From CAZJYI01 sp964550025 (GTDB lineage Bacteria > Verrucomicrobiota > Kiritimatiellia > UBA8416 > CAYOBW01): 47,664 nucleotides of DNA. The position numbers and the translations under genes were made by a program. Of the stretch, positions 30,401-36,600 are shown piece after piece (within the stretch, counting starts at the first letter, position 1; each line of letters starts with the position of its first letter). Location: positions 1-47,664 of the forward strand of contig CAZJYI010000084.1 of the NCBI GenBank assembly GCA_964550025.1, given 5' to 3'. Under the pieces are notes generated by a model. The model had not been told where the DNA came from and made no database searches. It saw nothing but the letters and a program-made list of their open reading frames with translations.

Positions 30401-32888
30401 GCAGCCGTCCATGAGCTTCAACACGTTGTCGGCGCCGACGGTCGACAACGACGGCGGGGCCACGAACCTCGGCATCGGCACGGCCTCGCTGCAGGGCGAG
30501 CTCAGCGCCGGGGGCGCGGCCGACATCACCGTCTGTTGGGGCAAGAGCGACGCCGGCACCAACGGCGGCACGGCGGCGTGGGAGCATGCGGAGGTGCTGG
30601 GGCAGGAGGTCGAGTTGGAGACCTTCGCTGCCGACATCAGCGGGACGTACTACGGTGTCCGCTACTACTATCGCTGCTATGCCACCAACGCCTACGGCAG
30701 CGACTGGGCGGACTCGGCCGCTGACTTCGTGACGTTGCGGCCGAGGGGGACCGTGGCCGGTTTGACGGTCACATCCGGCCTCGACCTGTGGCTGGACGGC
30801 AGCGACATGGACGGGGCGGGGGATGGGGCCACGGGCGATCCGGCTGTCGGTGCGAATATCACGACCTGGACCGACAAGTCCGGTCAGACCCCCTCGCGTG
30901 ACGCCACCGATCTTCTGAGCGATCCGGCCATCGCCGACGGCCCCAACGGCACTCGCGTGGTGAGATTCGACAACGGGGACAGGATTGCGACAACCCACAG
31001 TTTTGCCGAACCCGCGTACACCATCTTCGGTGTGTCCCGGTACGCCGGCGCCAGCAAGGGCCGGGTCATCAGCTCGAGAGACACCAACTGGCTCTTCGGG
31101 CACCACGGGGCCATGGACGAAAGATGGCACGCGAACGGATGGATCCACGCTACAGGAGACGGGAATACCGATTGGCATGTCTACACGGGCCACATCAGTG
31201 ACGAAGCCGATCCCAAGGCCTGGTTCTGGAAAGACGGCACGTTGCTGACGTCCAACAACAATGGTTCCGGCAACGGCAACCACAAGCCGGGGAAACTGCA
31301 GCTGAACGGTTGGAATGGTAACGGCGAGCTATCCGACAGCGAAGTCGCCGAGGTCATCGTTTACAGCCGTGTGCTGAACGGCACCGAGCTGGCCGAGGTC
31401 GGCGGTTACCTGGAGGCGAAGTACGACCTGGGTACGGCTTACGAGCCTTTCTACCCTCCCGCCGACCTGGGTGTCGTCAACGCCGGTGCGACGAACGTCA
31501 CGCGGACGACCGCGGACCTGGTCGGTGTGCTGGAGGCGACGGGGTCGGTGTTTGCCGTGAGCCTGTACTGGGGCACCAACGACAACGCCGACGCCGCGGC
31601 CTGGCTGGCGGACGGCGAAGCGACGCGCCTGGCACTGGGTACGTACACGAACGTCACGGGGCATTCGCTCACCGGGTCCGTCGCGTCGCTGACCAGCGGG
31701 CGGACGTACTACTACACCATGGTCGCGTCGAATGCGGTCACGAACATCTGGGCCGCGCCGAACGTGAGTTTCGAGCCCGACTACGCGCCGCCGTTGCCGT
31801 CGCCGATGACGTTTGCGGCTGCGCCAACCGCGTTCGACGCGAACACGATCGTCATGACGGCCACGACGGCCACCGATCCCGCCGCTCCGGTGGAGTACCG
31901 CTTCGAGAACACGAGCAACAGCAATGTCCGCGCCTGGAGCGCGAGTACGGTATGGACCAATGGCGGGTTGACCGAGGGGCAGACCTATGGTTACCGGGTC
32001 CAGGCGCGCGATGCATTGTTGAACGAGACCGAGTGGTCGGATGAGGAGACGGCCGTGGCGGAGAGCGACGGGACCCCGCCGTGGCCGAACCCGATGACCT
32101 TCGCCGTCGCTCCGGCCCCGATCCACGCCACGGCGATTGCCATGACGGCCACGACGGCGACCGACGTGTCGGGCCCGGTGGAGTACCGCTTCGAGAACAC
32201 GACCAACGGGAGAACTCGTAACTGGGACACGAGTCCCGAGTGGGTCAATACCGGGCTGACGCGCGGGCAGACGTACGGTTACCGGGTCAAAGCGCGTGAT
32301 GCGTTGGGGAACGAGACCGCGTGGTCGACCGTGGTCAATGCGACGGCGGCGCCGGTGGCGATATCGGTGTCGTCTTACGTGTATGACGGGACGGGATCGG
32401 GCGCCGGGCCGGACGGGAATTTCCCCGACGCCGGGACTGCCGAGCTGACGGACGGTCAGCTTCCCGCGAGCCAGGCCTTCCAGGATGCGGCGTGGGTTGG
32501 CTACCAGGACGTTGCGCCGGACGACGGCACGTCGCACCCGCAGGTCACGTTCGATTTCGGCAGCTCCCATTACGTGGAGTCGATCGACGTGACTTACCTG
32601 CACAGCACATCGCAGGCCGGCGGCTCGATCACGGCGCCGGAGCTGGTGCGTGTCTCGATCAGCGGCGACAATGCGACGTACTCCGCGCCGGTTGTCTTTT
32701 CGAGCGAGTTCGACAGTTCGGGAGGCGACCAGGTCCGGGTGGCGACACTGGACGTGACCGGGCTGCCCGAAGCGCGGTACTACCGCCTCGATTTCCGCAA
32801 TACGTCCCAGTGGGCTTTTCTTGCCGAGGTGACGTTCTGGACGGCGCCCCCGCCGCCACCGCCGGGCACGCTGATTATTGTGCGGTAA
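21462..32888 (+). CDS. Giant exported modular adhesin-like protein 2 (3,808 aa)
   Basis: The start at 21462 is chosen because it has AAGGAG eight bases upstream and directly begins a signal peptide (ATVMWVLVVTISRA, cleavage near residue 25). An open frame extends 90 codons further up but crosses the promoter. Modules in order: LamG (26-235), Big_5-like Ig (236-350), a second Ig-like domain (350-458), PATR beta-helix (459-935), CWG module, CBM-like domain (1036-1220), Fn3 pairs alternating with a jelly-roll-like domain (1432-1625) and two concanavalin-like domains (1827-2050, 2267-2476), PA14-like domain (2686-2886), concanavalin-like domain (3102-3326), RARDA-type modules, a discoidin-like domain (3632-3797), six prolines and GTLIIVR-stop. 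Surface binding of glycans is inferred. Residues about 1222-2685 have a collinear paralogue in giant 3. Confidence 0.9.
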   Translation: MRSHVWTQFASATVMWVLVVTISRASIPNPVAYWPLRDGTPGTAVAGADDLIDNPSHPAIDATSTGGGGTWAVDPERGIVYRTVQGHRLSAGTQGITTNFTWSLWVKILEDNNGTIMGTRGGNPWNKLTTGGMGNWAGFNFSSGTISQNSDWIHIVVRGTVNAGGADQKVECFMDGAPAGTDDHTASVAFNGALQLGGNNSWSEDIGGLMSDVAVWTNALTDPQIQELFNGSNIITDSTAPYIADLTPDDDDGNAPSALVQVIFDEPVVAGSGDIRIVNDSDTITTTIPVTDVAQVTVSGAQMTIDPTTALIAGKAYHIEMDAGVVKNIEGLDFAGIADATMWNFTVDSTPPTVSSIDDNVSGGPIYEDRVEVTYTVTFNEPIDGTTVDTNDFDNAGTATIAIASVTQTSPAVFTVVVEPSSTGSLQLRIPTGSVVNDTSGNSLAVPVTDDTITINAGTDPSTGDRWWDPASTGVTDGASGGGTGTWSTADAEWDRGVGFADTVAWNNSNNDSAIFGGTPDTVDLGGSVTVSNVSFTSTSGGYDIQGGTLNFVSGATISNSDNRHNHTFSCTIAGSPAVHTKDYGAGNQYHGLIFAPGSGHTQTLGDVLNPNDTGNTDKAGVYLSGSTVGNSVASISYAGGDRYGTVYVQGTGSWTVGDILMGTLRISGGNLVMDGEIDTRYGGIVLTGGVLHYNNAGVVKNGGFNLQGGALDNTSGSPISTSTYNVPYTVSGDFSFIGSNGANSDLNLGRGAVTLSGGDRTVTVQNPAATLTVGGVISGSGLGLIKAGDGTLTLNGANTFTGPATVNAGTLSGTGTVGIVSVANGGTLAPGASIGGFGASNVTIAAGGTLAIEIDDTQTPMSDTLAVSHALDITGATLDVDATGAPGQFVYVIATYGSLTGTFGVITNMPLGYAVDYAHDGGTAIAIVDSGPETQPVVTNLGATVGIGAATLRGEVTDGRSASATICWGTSDGGTSSTGDWEVVASIGPVNQNIPFSTSPTGLLYGVEYTCRMYVTNSAGDAWSDPETFTTLYPGREGEPLGWSYTSWTGDADSGIDSSYAYSAAHCFGNNHGGSVTANGVTFGESFGASGSGWGMAGAQNNWDGDDNAIVTGSSEDLAEEFVYNANPRTVQFSGLTPTRRYRATFYSVAWEASGRVQTFSSGGNNLVVDQDIYGNNNGITISYVYDAAAAPQDFTIAPANGTSTFHMYALSNREADAPVPLGIENTGAVNVGTTTADLVGTLEGTGSVFDVTVYWGTNDNADATAWLADGSASKLGIGTYTNVMGQSVTGSVSALTGGTVYYYTMVASNAVTNIWAGPNAVFGTDGPPTLINAGYTPEGGYATLSGNVISTGGLPVAVRIYWGETDGGTTPGNWANTNIFSGTRGTGTFSTNTTGGLIYGVQYYYRCFASNANGVAWAPATSGFVTAPEDVFAGPGSFLWDFYDGGGQDNDWTVLHGRAWYEASRGGGVDAANAGGGHAGDGGHPTFLFESPAFRLNGGTVDGTHAIRFSMSTGAGDQAGDGPDFDTPAEVLAYNGGNANNNGEKGLAFYNLDTLVYDAVFFHSVNNNNPETFEFTSAELVAAGVDLSATYALNYYDNDSGGWGWTVLNWIDIAADLVVPSPIGIENMAVSPDFTATSATFNAAFDGTLSVFDVYVYWGTSDGGTDAGAWANTNLIGSYTNQASTGLSFYAAPLASDTRYYYAFCARNAATNMWAQPSTSFKTVGTPTIDNGIGPTPHAGYATLNGELLEGGRADVFVYWGLSDGGTNAASWEHTNTLQVVGNVAFSSDANGLIYGLQYYYRCYATNAFGDDWADDTTGFVSAYPSDLLVTGGLELWLKADEGVLTSGSTVTNWLDRSGNGRNADQRSGAPQVAAAQVNGLPAVKFHGGDNYLNINHDIVPRQEYIVFKSGRYALNPGDPNLWGNTWGGPFGQQNDNGWMTQSGTRDLWDDGNRRPSAVSWNGTIIAETNPDGFPYGLPNVADYMVLKVNPRNYASEHARVGRPNNTWGNGYVDVAEILVYDNVLSAADEEKVGGYLAWKYGITSSYPDFNTNPARPIVLFNTHVSDIGPGEARLNGTLNADAAVYDVWVYWSTNDYTTNKASWLANGDSQYIGSYTDTTGVSLGHTATGLAASETYYYAFYASNMLHEMWAQPSMAFGSLGAPTVDNAGGATALVPGGATLNGELLAGGTADVTVCWGSVDAGTNGAPADWQHAESVGAVFALEPFSADVTGTLYGIPYYYTCYVTNSAGASWSPVTNFTTAPPVELLVTDGLRMHLDAGAGTTTDGSGVVTWLDQSGNGHTATRAEGTLQLLNDQVNGLPAVKFIDNSRATIASNMYSKTQFIVTKMIDAGDWGAWMGSQPRSGYMWNRNGSAWGGNYPVAASRNGTVLAPTAFSLGNGRFADFMVLKIVGNDNDTSQRIYELGRAEYNGGWDRLQNYMAEILSYDTVLSEEDENKVGAYLATKYGIATSYPALPYPYVENSGVTDLLTGEAKLNGTLYAKESVYDVWVYWSTDNGGMSKAAWLAGGDSQYMGSFTNVAMTGLVHGITGLPASTTHYYNYYASNVAAEIWGDSYMFGSAGAPTVENRGATDIGVGTAALRGELTAGGLGDITICWGTADAGTNSGTAAWDHVETLGTRRSGIVFTNTVSDAFYGITYYYRCYVTNDWGSDWSDSAATFMTDFGSSRVYDGDDGYLVHRGYHVNNDAWLDLHNNGGVMDTNTYVPYGTTTLTAGPGNRGLNFDNDNDFKSTGVINQNDNYMNFFFGYFTPPESGDYSFQLWDRDDPCGIWLDLDRDGVFESTPPGLGAGRGEQLSWNDHRGVHTVGLEEDEVYMFAATHREGTGGSQIDVQFKTPSLSWRTVKPTTDVEQEGMWRYWLKDEPVYSIANERPGDLAPGQARLNATLRAEGAVYDVEVYWSTNDYTTNAAAWLANGSSAHVGAFTNGVMDVGHTVGGLSDGTTYYYAFRATNELDEMWAQPSMSFNTLSAPTVDNDGGATNLGIGTASLQGELSAGGAADITVCWGKSDAGTNGGTAAWEHAEVLGQEVELETFAADISGTYYGVRYYYRCYATNAYGSDWADSAADFVTLRPRGTVAGLTVTSGLDLWLDGSDMDGAGDGATGDPAVGANITTWTDKSGQTPSRDATDLLSDPAIADGPNGTRVVRFDNGDRIATTHSFAEPAYTIFGVSRYAGASKGRVISSRDTNWLFGHHGAMDERWHANGWIHATGDGNTDWHVYTGHISDEADPKAWFWKDGTLLTSNNNGSGNGNHKPGKLQLNGWNGNGELSDSEVAEVIVYSRVLNGTELAEVGGYLEAKYDLGTAYEPFYPPADLGVVNAGATNVTRTTADLVGVLEATGSVFAVSLYWGTNDNADAAAWLADGEATRLALGTYTNVTGHSLTGSVASLTSGRTYYYTMVASNAVTNIWAAPNVSFEPDYAPPLPSPMTFAAAPTAFDANTIVMTATTATDPAAPVEYRFENTSNSNVRAWSASTVWTNGGLTEGQTYGYRVQARDALLNETEWSDEETAVAESDGTPPWPNPMTFAVAPAPIHATAIAMTATTATDVSGPVEYRFENTTNGRTRNWDTSPEWVNTGLTRGQTYGYRVKARDALGNETAWSTVVNATAAPVAISVSSYVYDGTGSGAGPDGNFPDAGTAELTDGQLPASQAFQDAAWVGYQDVAPDDGTSHPQVTFDFGSSHYVESIDVTYLHSTSQAGGSITAPELVRVSISGDNATYSAPVVFSSEFDSSGGDQVRVATLDVTGLPEARYYRLDFRNTSQWAFLAEVTFWTAPPPPPPGTLIIVR
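21537..22166 (+). other. Giant 2: N-terminal LamG domain
   Basis: VAYWPLRDGTPGTAV opens the domain, followed by FTWSLWVKI, WIHIVVRGTV and a closing GLMSDVAVWTNALTDPQIQ, the classical LamG_3 pattern. It directly follows the signal peptide. Confidence 0.8.
22167..22835 (+). other. Giant 2: two Ig-like domains (Big_5-like pair)
   Basis: The first (STAPYIADLTPDDD ... VQVIFDEPVVAG ... AYHIEMDAGVVKN) matches the bacterial Ig-like Big_5 pattern. The second (PPTVSSIDDNVSGGPIYED ... YTVTFNEPID ... LQLRIPTGSVVND) recurs in giant 3 at about 34523-34860. Confidence 0.65.
22836..24266 (+). other. Giant 2: PATR beta-helix region
   Basis: It opens with RWWDPASTGVTDGASGG and contains LGLIKAGDGTLTLNGANTFTG with GTLSGTGTV and APGAS. 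It closes with the GGTLAIEIDD ... IATYGSLTGTF segment shared by all three giants. Confidence 0.75.
24567..25121 (+). other. Giant 2: CBM-like domain (SWTGDADSGI type)
   Basis: About 185 residues: WSYTSWTGDADSGID, AHCFGNNHGGSVTANGVTF, SSEDLAEEFVYN, YRATFYSVAWE and FHMYALSNRE. A homologue sits in giant 3 at about 42800-43350 in a different position, so the module has been shuffled. The fold is inferred to be a carbohydrate-binding beta-sandwich. Confidence 0.5.
25125..29516 (+). repeat. 4.4 kb segment shared with giant 3 (copy in giant 2)
   Basis: Module order Fn3-Fn3, jelly-roll, Fn3-Fn3, lectin-like, Fn3-Fn3, lectin-like, Fn3-Fn3 is the same as at about 37182-41570. Sampled landmarks at 25201, 26940, 28536 and 29221 are each offset by exactly 12,057 bases from their counterparts; a six-base shift appears after about 29340. 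A 180-base sample starting at 26941 matched at about 85% when counted by hand. Confidence 0.85.
29517..30119 (+). other. Giant 2: PA14-like domain
   Basis: GYFTPPESGDYSFQLWDRDD, WLDLDRDGVFES and VYMFAATHREGTGGSQIDV give the PA14 beta-barrel pattern, a domain often found in glycan-binding adhesins and glycosidases. It is paralogous to 41565-42167 in giant 3. Confidence 0.75.
30765..31439 (+). other. Giant 2: concanavalin-like domain (LWLDGSDMDG type)
   Basis: GLDLWLDGSDMDGAGDG, TWTDKSGQ, YTIFGVSRYAGASKGRVISS and VAEVIVYSRVLNGTELAEVG mark a lectin-like fold. A close homologue is at 45129-45827 in giant 3, which suggests shuffling between the two genes. Confidence 0.65.
32355..32888 (+). other. 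Giant 2: discoidin-like domain, proline spacer and C-terminal tail
   Basis: About 165 residues with HPQVTFDFGSSHYVESIDV, ELVRVSISGDNATYS and ARYYRLDFRNTSQWAFLAEV follow the F5/8 type C (discoidin) pattern. Six consecutive prolines then lead to GTLIIVR-stop, which matches the tail of giant 1. Confidence 0.6.
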
Positions 32889-32900
32889 GGGGGAGGGTGA

Positions 32901-33007
32901 GAGGGAGAGATTAAGTAGGGAGAGTAAGTAAAGAGATTAAGTACCGTCGGGATACCGGTGTCTGTACTTCGTCTCCTTACTTCATCTCGTTACTTAATCT
33001 TCTCCTC
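32901..33007. terminator. Large hairpin built from 13-base units after giant 2
   Basis: Arm 32901-32944 pairs with 32964-33007 at 34 of 44 positions around a 19-base loop. Each arm is three 13-base units (left GAGATTAAGTAGG-like, right TTACTTCATCTCG-like). It starts 12 bases after the stop codon and the downstream strand is T-rich (CTTCTTCCTTTGTC), so it may end transcription of giant 2. It may equally be a repeat element analogous to the TGAC hairpins. Confidence 0.6.
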
Positions 33008-33040
33008 TTCTTCCTTTGTCTTCGAGGATTCGGTTGAGTG

Positions 33041-33118
33041 GGACTCGGTGACCTGTTGACTCGGTGACGCCGGGGACGTGTAGCCCGGGCGTCATGAAGT
33101 CATGAAGTCACGGAGTCA
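33041..33118. repeat. Hairpin of the 8-base TGAC-unit family (copy 3)
   Basis: Arms 33041-33071 and 33088-33118 pair at 23 of 31 positions. Units such as TCATGAAG and TCACGGAG match the hairpins at 122-300. The left arm is more degraded than the right. Confidence 0.7.
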
Positions 33119-33143
33119 CCATTCCCCTACCTCTATCGGGAAT

Positions 33144-33208
33144 CGGAAGTCTGGCGACTTCCGCTACTTTGGATTGGGGGCCCCGTAGCGGAACTCGCCG
33201 GAGTTCCG
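33144..33208. repeat. REP-like double palindrome
   Basis: 33144-33163 is a perfect 8-base stem with loop TGGC (CGGAAGTC / GACTTCCG). The block 33144-33167 is an inverted copy of 33185-33208 (21 of 24), itself a hairpin, with a 17-base spacer. This arrangement of two facing palindromes is typical of REP/BIME-type elements. Confidence 0.65.
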
Positions 33209-33268
33209 ATCTCAGGCTGCCGGCTGTTGGTTCAGACCCGGGGAGCGGAACGCCTGTCCTGCCCGTCG

Positions 33269-33360
33269 AGTCGCAATATTGCGAAGGCGCATGTCGCAAT
33301 AGTCCGTTCCCTTTGTCGCAAATGGGCTCTATGCAGCGCTACCCCGTTCCATGGTATCAT
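33269..33360 (+). promoter_or_regulatory. Predicted promoter and triple-box operator of giant gene 3
   Basis: Boxes AGTCGCAATA (33269), TGTCGCAATA (33292) and TGTCGCAAAT (33314) start 23 and 22 bases apart. The -10-like TATCAT (33355-33360), preceded by TGG, begins 41 bases after the last box. The first box is part of a perfect 14-base palindrome, TCGCAATATTGCGA (33271-33284). The last box is followed by GGCTCT, as is the second box of giant 2. No clear -35 is seen. Confidence 0.7.
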
Positions 33361-33641
33361 ATAGCCATACATAAGGAACCTGATAGGCATCGGGTTCCGG
33401 CTCACCCGTGTGCGATAGGAAGGCGGACGAAAGCAGCGCAAAGCGATGCTATACCCTCCATTTTGCGGTCCACGCAATCTGCCGACACCCCTGTGCCTTC
33501 CGTTTAAACCTACCGGTTGATTCAGTGAATGGATGAGGTCGCCGTAAGGCGATGGCGAATAGTGGATAGTGGGCGGGACATTTAATGATAGAATATTGGA
33601 TTAGCAACGCAAACAGTAACACACAGCATGGGTGTACAGCC
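33361..33641 (+). other. Long leader of giant gene 3
   Basis: If transcription starts near 33367, about 275 bases precede the ATG at 33642, far more than for giants 1 and 2. The stretch holds a small stem (TCGCC GTAA GGCGA, 33539-33551), an AT-rich stretch TTTAATGATAGAATATTGG near 33580-33599 that could be a second promoter, and a five-codon frame (33628-33645) whose TGA overlaps the start of giant 3. No known riboswitch class was recognised. Confidence 0.4.
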
Positions 33642-36600
33642 ATGAACAACGCAGTACGCAGCAAGAGACACATATGGACACCGATCGCGAGTGCGACGGT
33701 GATGGCCCTTCTGGCCGGGATGGCGTGGGCGCAGACGACGACGTACGACGGACCGTTGTCAGGTTGGAACGTTGACACCTGGAACAACGCCGGGAACTGG
33801 GATAGCGGCATCCCGAGCGGGACGATCAACGTGGTGATCGGGGCCAGCGAACGGGCCAATGCCAACAGCGGTTCGACTCCCGCCTATACCGGCACGCTGA
33901 CGATGAACAGCAGCGCGGAGTTGAATGTTGACTCGAACCTGGCGGACGAGAACGCGCTCGGCACAGGCACTATCACGATGAATGCTGGATCGGGCATCTT
34001 CGTGATGCGCGGAGCCGGTGTGACCATCTCGCAAGCCATCGTGTTGCTGGGGAACGCCACCTTCGGGGGGGGCAAGTCGACCGCGGGTCACCACACGACC
34101 AGAACGCTCTCCGGCGGGATCAGCGGCGCCTTCCAGTTCACCATAGAGGGCGTGAACAACAACACCTTCCACCTGGATGCCGCCAACACCTTTGACGGCT
34201 TTGTCGCCGATCGGAACAATGGCAACAGCTTCCGGGTCGAGGCCAATGTGGCCGGATGTCTCGGTAACGGGAACGTGACCATCAACGACACGGTTACTCT
34301 GCAGATCGACGCGGCGAATGCGATGGCGGACAGCGGTACGCTGACCCTGACCGGTACCCACGACTACCGCAGGGCTTCGAAGCTCATCATGAACGCCAAC
34401 GATACCATCGACAAACTCTTCATCGATGGGAACCAGGCCGCGGCTGGCGCCTACACCGGTGGGTCGGGGAGCTGGATCACGGGCGCCGGGACTCTCACCG
34501 TCAGCTCCGATCCTCCCGACAGCACGGCCCCGACGGTTGTGTCCATCGTGGACAACATGTCCGGCGGACCGATCTATGCAGACGTCCAGGAAGTGACCTA
34601 CACGATCACCTTCGACGAGGATATCGACGAATCCACCGTTACCGCCGCCGATTTCGACAACGCGGGTACGGCGACGATCACCATCGGGACGATCACCAAG
34701 ACCACGGAGCATCCGGCGCCCGCCGTGTTCACGGTCATAGTCCAGCCGTCAACGACGGGAACGCTTCAGCTTCGGATCCCGTCCGGCCAGACCATCGAGG
34801 ATCTCTACAACAACGCGCTCGTGGTTCCTGTCCTGGATGACACCACCATCACGATCAACTCCGGCACCACGCCTGACGCGGGCATCCGCTACTTTGACGG
34901 CGCGAACACGGGCGGTCTCGGTGATAGCGCATCCGACGGCGGCACGGCCGCGTGGGATACATCGACCGTGAACTGGGACAGAGAGACGGGTATTGCCCGC
35001 CTGGCCTGGAACAACGCGAACGATGACATCGCCATCTTCGGCACCCAGAACGGCACGGTGACGTTGGGCGAGGATATGGACCTTTCCGGCATAACCTTCG
35101 GGCATCCCGGCGGCGCCAATGACAACGGCAATTGGGCCTATACCATCACCGCCAACGCCCTGAACTTCGCTGCGGGCGGGACGATTACCAATCTGAATGG
35201 ATGGAACGGCAGGATCCAGACGATTGCCTCGGCCATCACCGGCAACCCGGACGTGGCCCAGATCACCAGTTCGTCCGGCGGCGACATCAACGGCGGCATC
35301 CGCTTCGGTCCTACTGCCGGCGCCACCCAGGAGCTGGGCACGGTCACTCTCGCCGCAGGCTACAACGGTCTCAGCGGTGGCGCGGACAAAACGACCCTTT
35401 GGCTCAGCGGTGTGACGACCGGTAACCGGATCAGCAATGTGGTTCAGGAGACGAACTACTCGCTGATGCGGAAGAGTGACAGCGGGGAGTGGACCGTTCT
35501 GAGCACGGCGCAGGTCGGACGGATCTACATTGACGGCGGCGACCTGAAGGTTGCCGGCACGCTCAAGATGACCCAGTACCAGGGCGTGTACCTCAATAGC
35601 GGTACCTTGCATTACAACAGCCCGGCGGCCATGCAGAGTGGCGGCAGTCAGACGCTCATTTTCAACGGCGGTTCACTTGACAACTCCAGCGGGGCGGCGA
35701 TCGACACCTCGACGTACAATCCCCCGATGAGCTGGAACGCGAACTTCACCTTTGTTGGCAGCAGCGGCTCCGACAGCGACCTCTACCTTGGCAACGGCAA
35801 CATGGTTATGAACGCCACCCGGCAGGTGACCGTTCAGAATGCGGCCGCGACGTTGACCGTGGGCGGCGTGGTTTCCGGCAGCGGTTTCGGTCTGACCAAG
35901 GCAGGGGACGGCACGCTGGCGCTGAACGCGGTGAACACCTATGACGGCACGACGACGGTCAATGCCGGTACGCTGGGCGGCACGGGCACGGTCGGCGTGG
36001 TGTCGGTCGCGAGCGGCGGCACGTTGGGGCCGGGCGCCTCGACCGGTACGTTCAACGCGAGCGGCGTTACGATCGCATCCGGCGGTACGCTCGCCATTGA
36101 TATCGACGATACGCAGACGCCCAGGACCGACACGCTGGCGGTGAGCGGCTCGCTCGACATCACCGACGCCACGCTCGATTTCAATGTCACCGGTGCCGCT
36201 GGTGAATTCGCTTACGTCATCGCCACGTACGGCTCGCTGACCGGCAACTTCGGCACAATTACCGACATGCCGATCGGTTACGCCATCGACTACGCCTACG
36301 GTGGTAGTCAGATTGCGATCAAGCAGAGCGGCGGCGAAACGCAGCCGGTGGCGACGAACCTGGGGGCGACCGCCATTGGCATCGGCATGGCCACGCTGCG
36401 CGGCGAGATGACCGACGGGACCACCGGGGATGCGTATATCTGCTGGGGAGCGAGTGACGGCGGGACGTCTGGCACGGGCGCCTGGCAGTTTGTGGAATCG
36501 ATGGGGTCGGTCAACGAGAGTTCGCCCTTCTCGACCAACCTTACGACTGTCTACTACGGGGTCGAATACAGCTATCGCGTGTACGTGACCAACTCCATCG

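Noticed and set aside
33169..33507. A 112-codon open frame upstream of giant 3
   Set aside because: It runs through the REP-like palindrome and the promoter boxes, has no Shine-Dalgarno and reads as random peptide.
33446..33520. A 24-codon frame (MLYPPFCGPRN...) in the leader of giant 3
   Set aside because: It has no convincing ribosome binding site and no conserved feature. A regulatory leader peptide cannot be excluded but is not supported.
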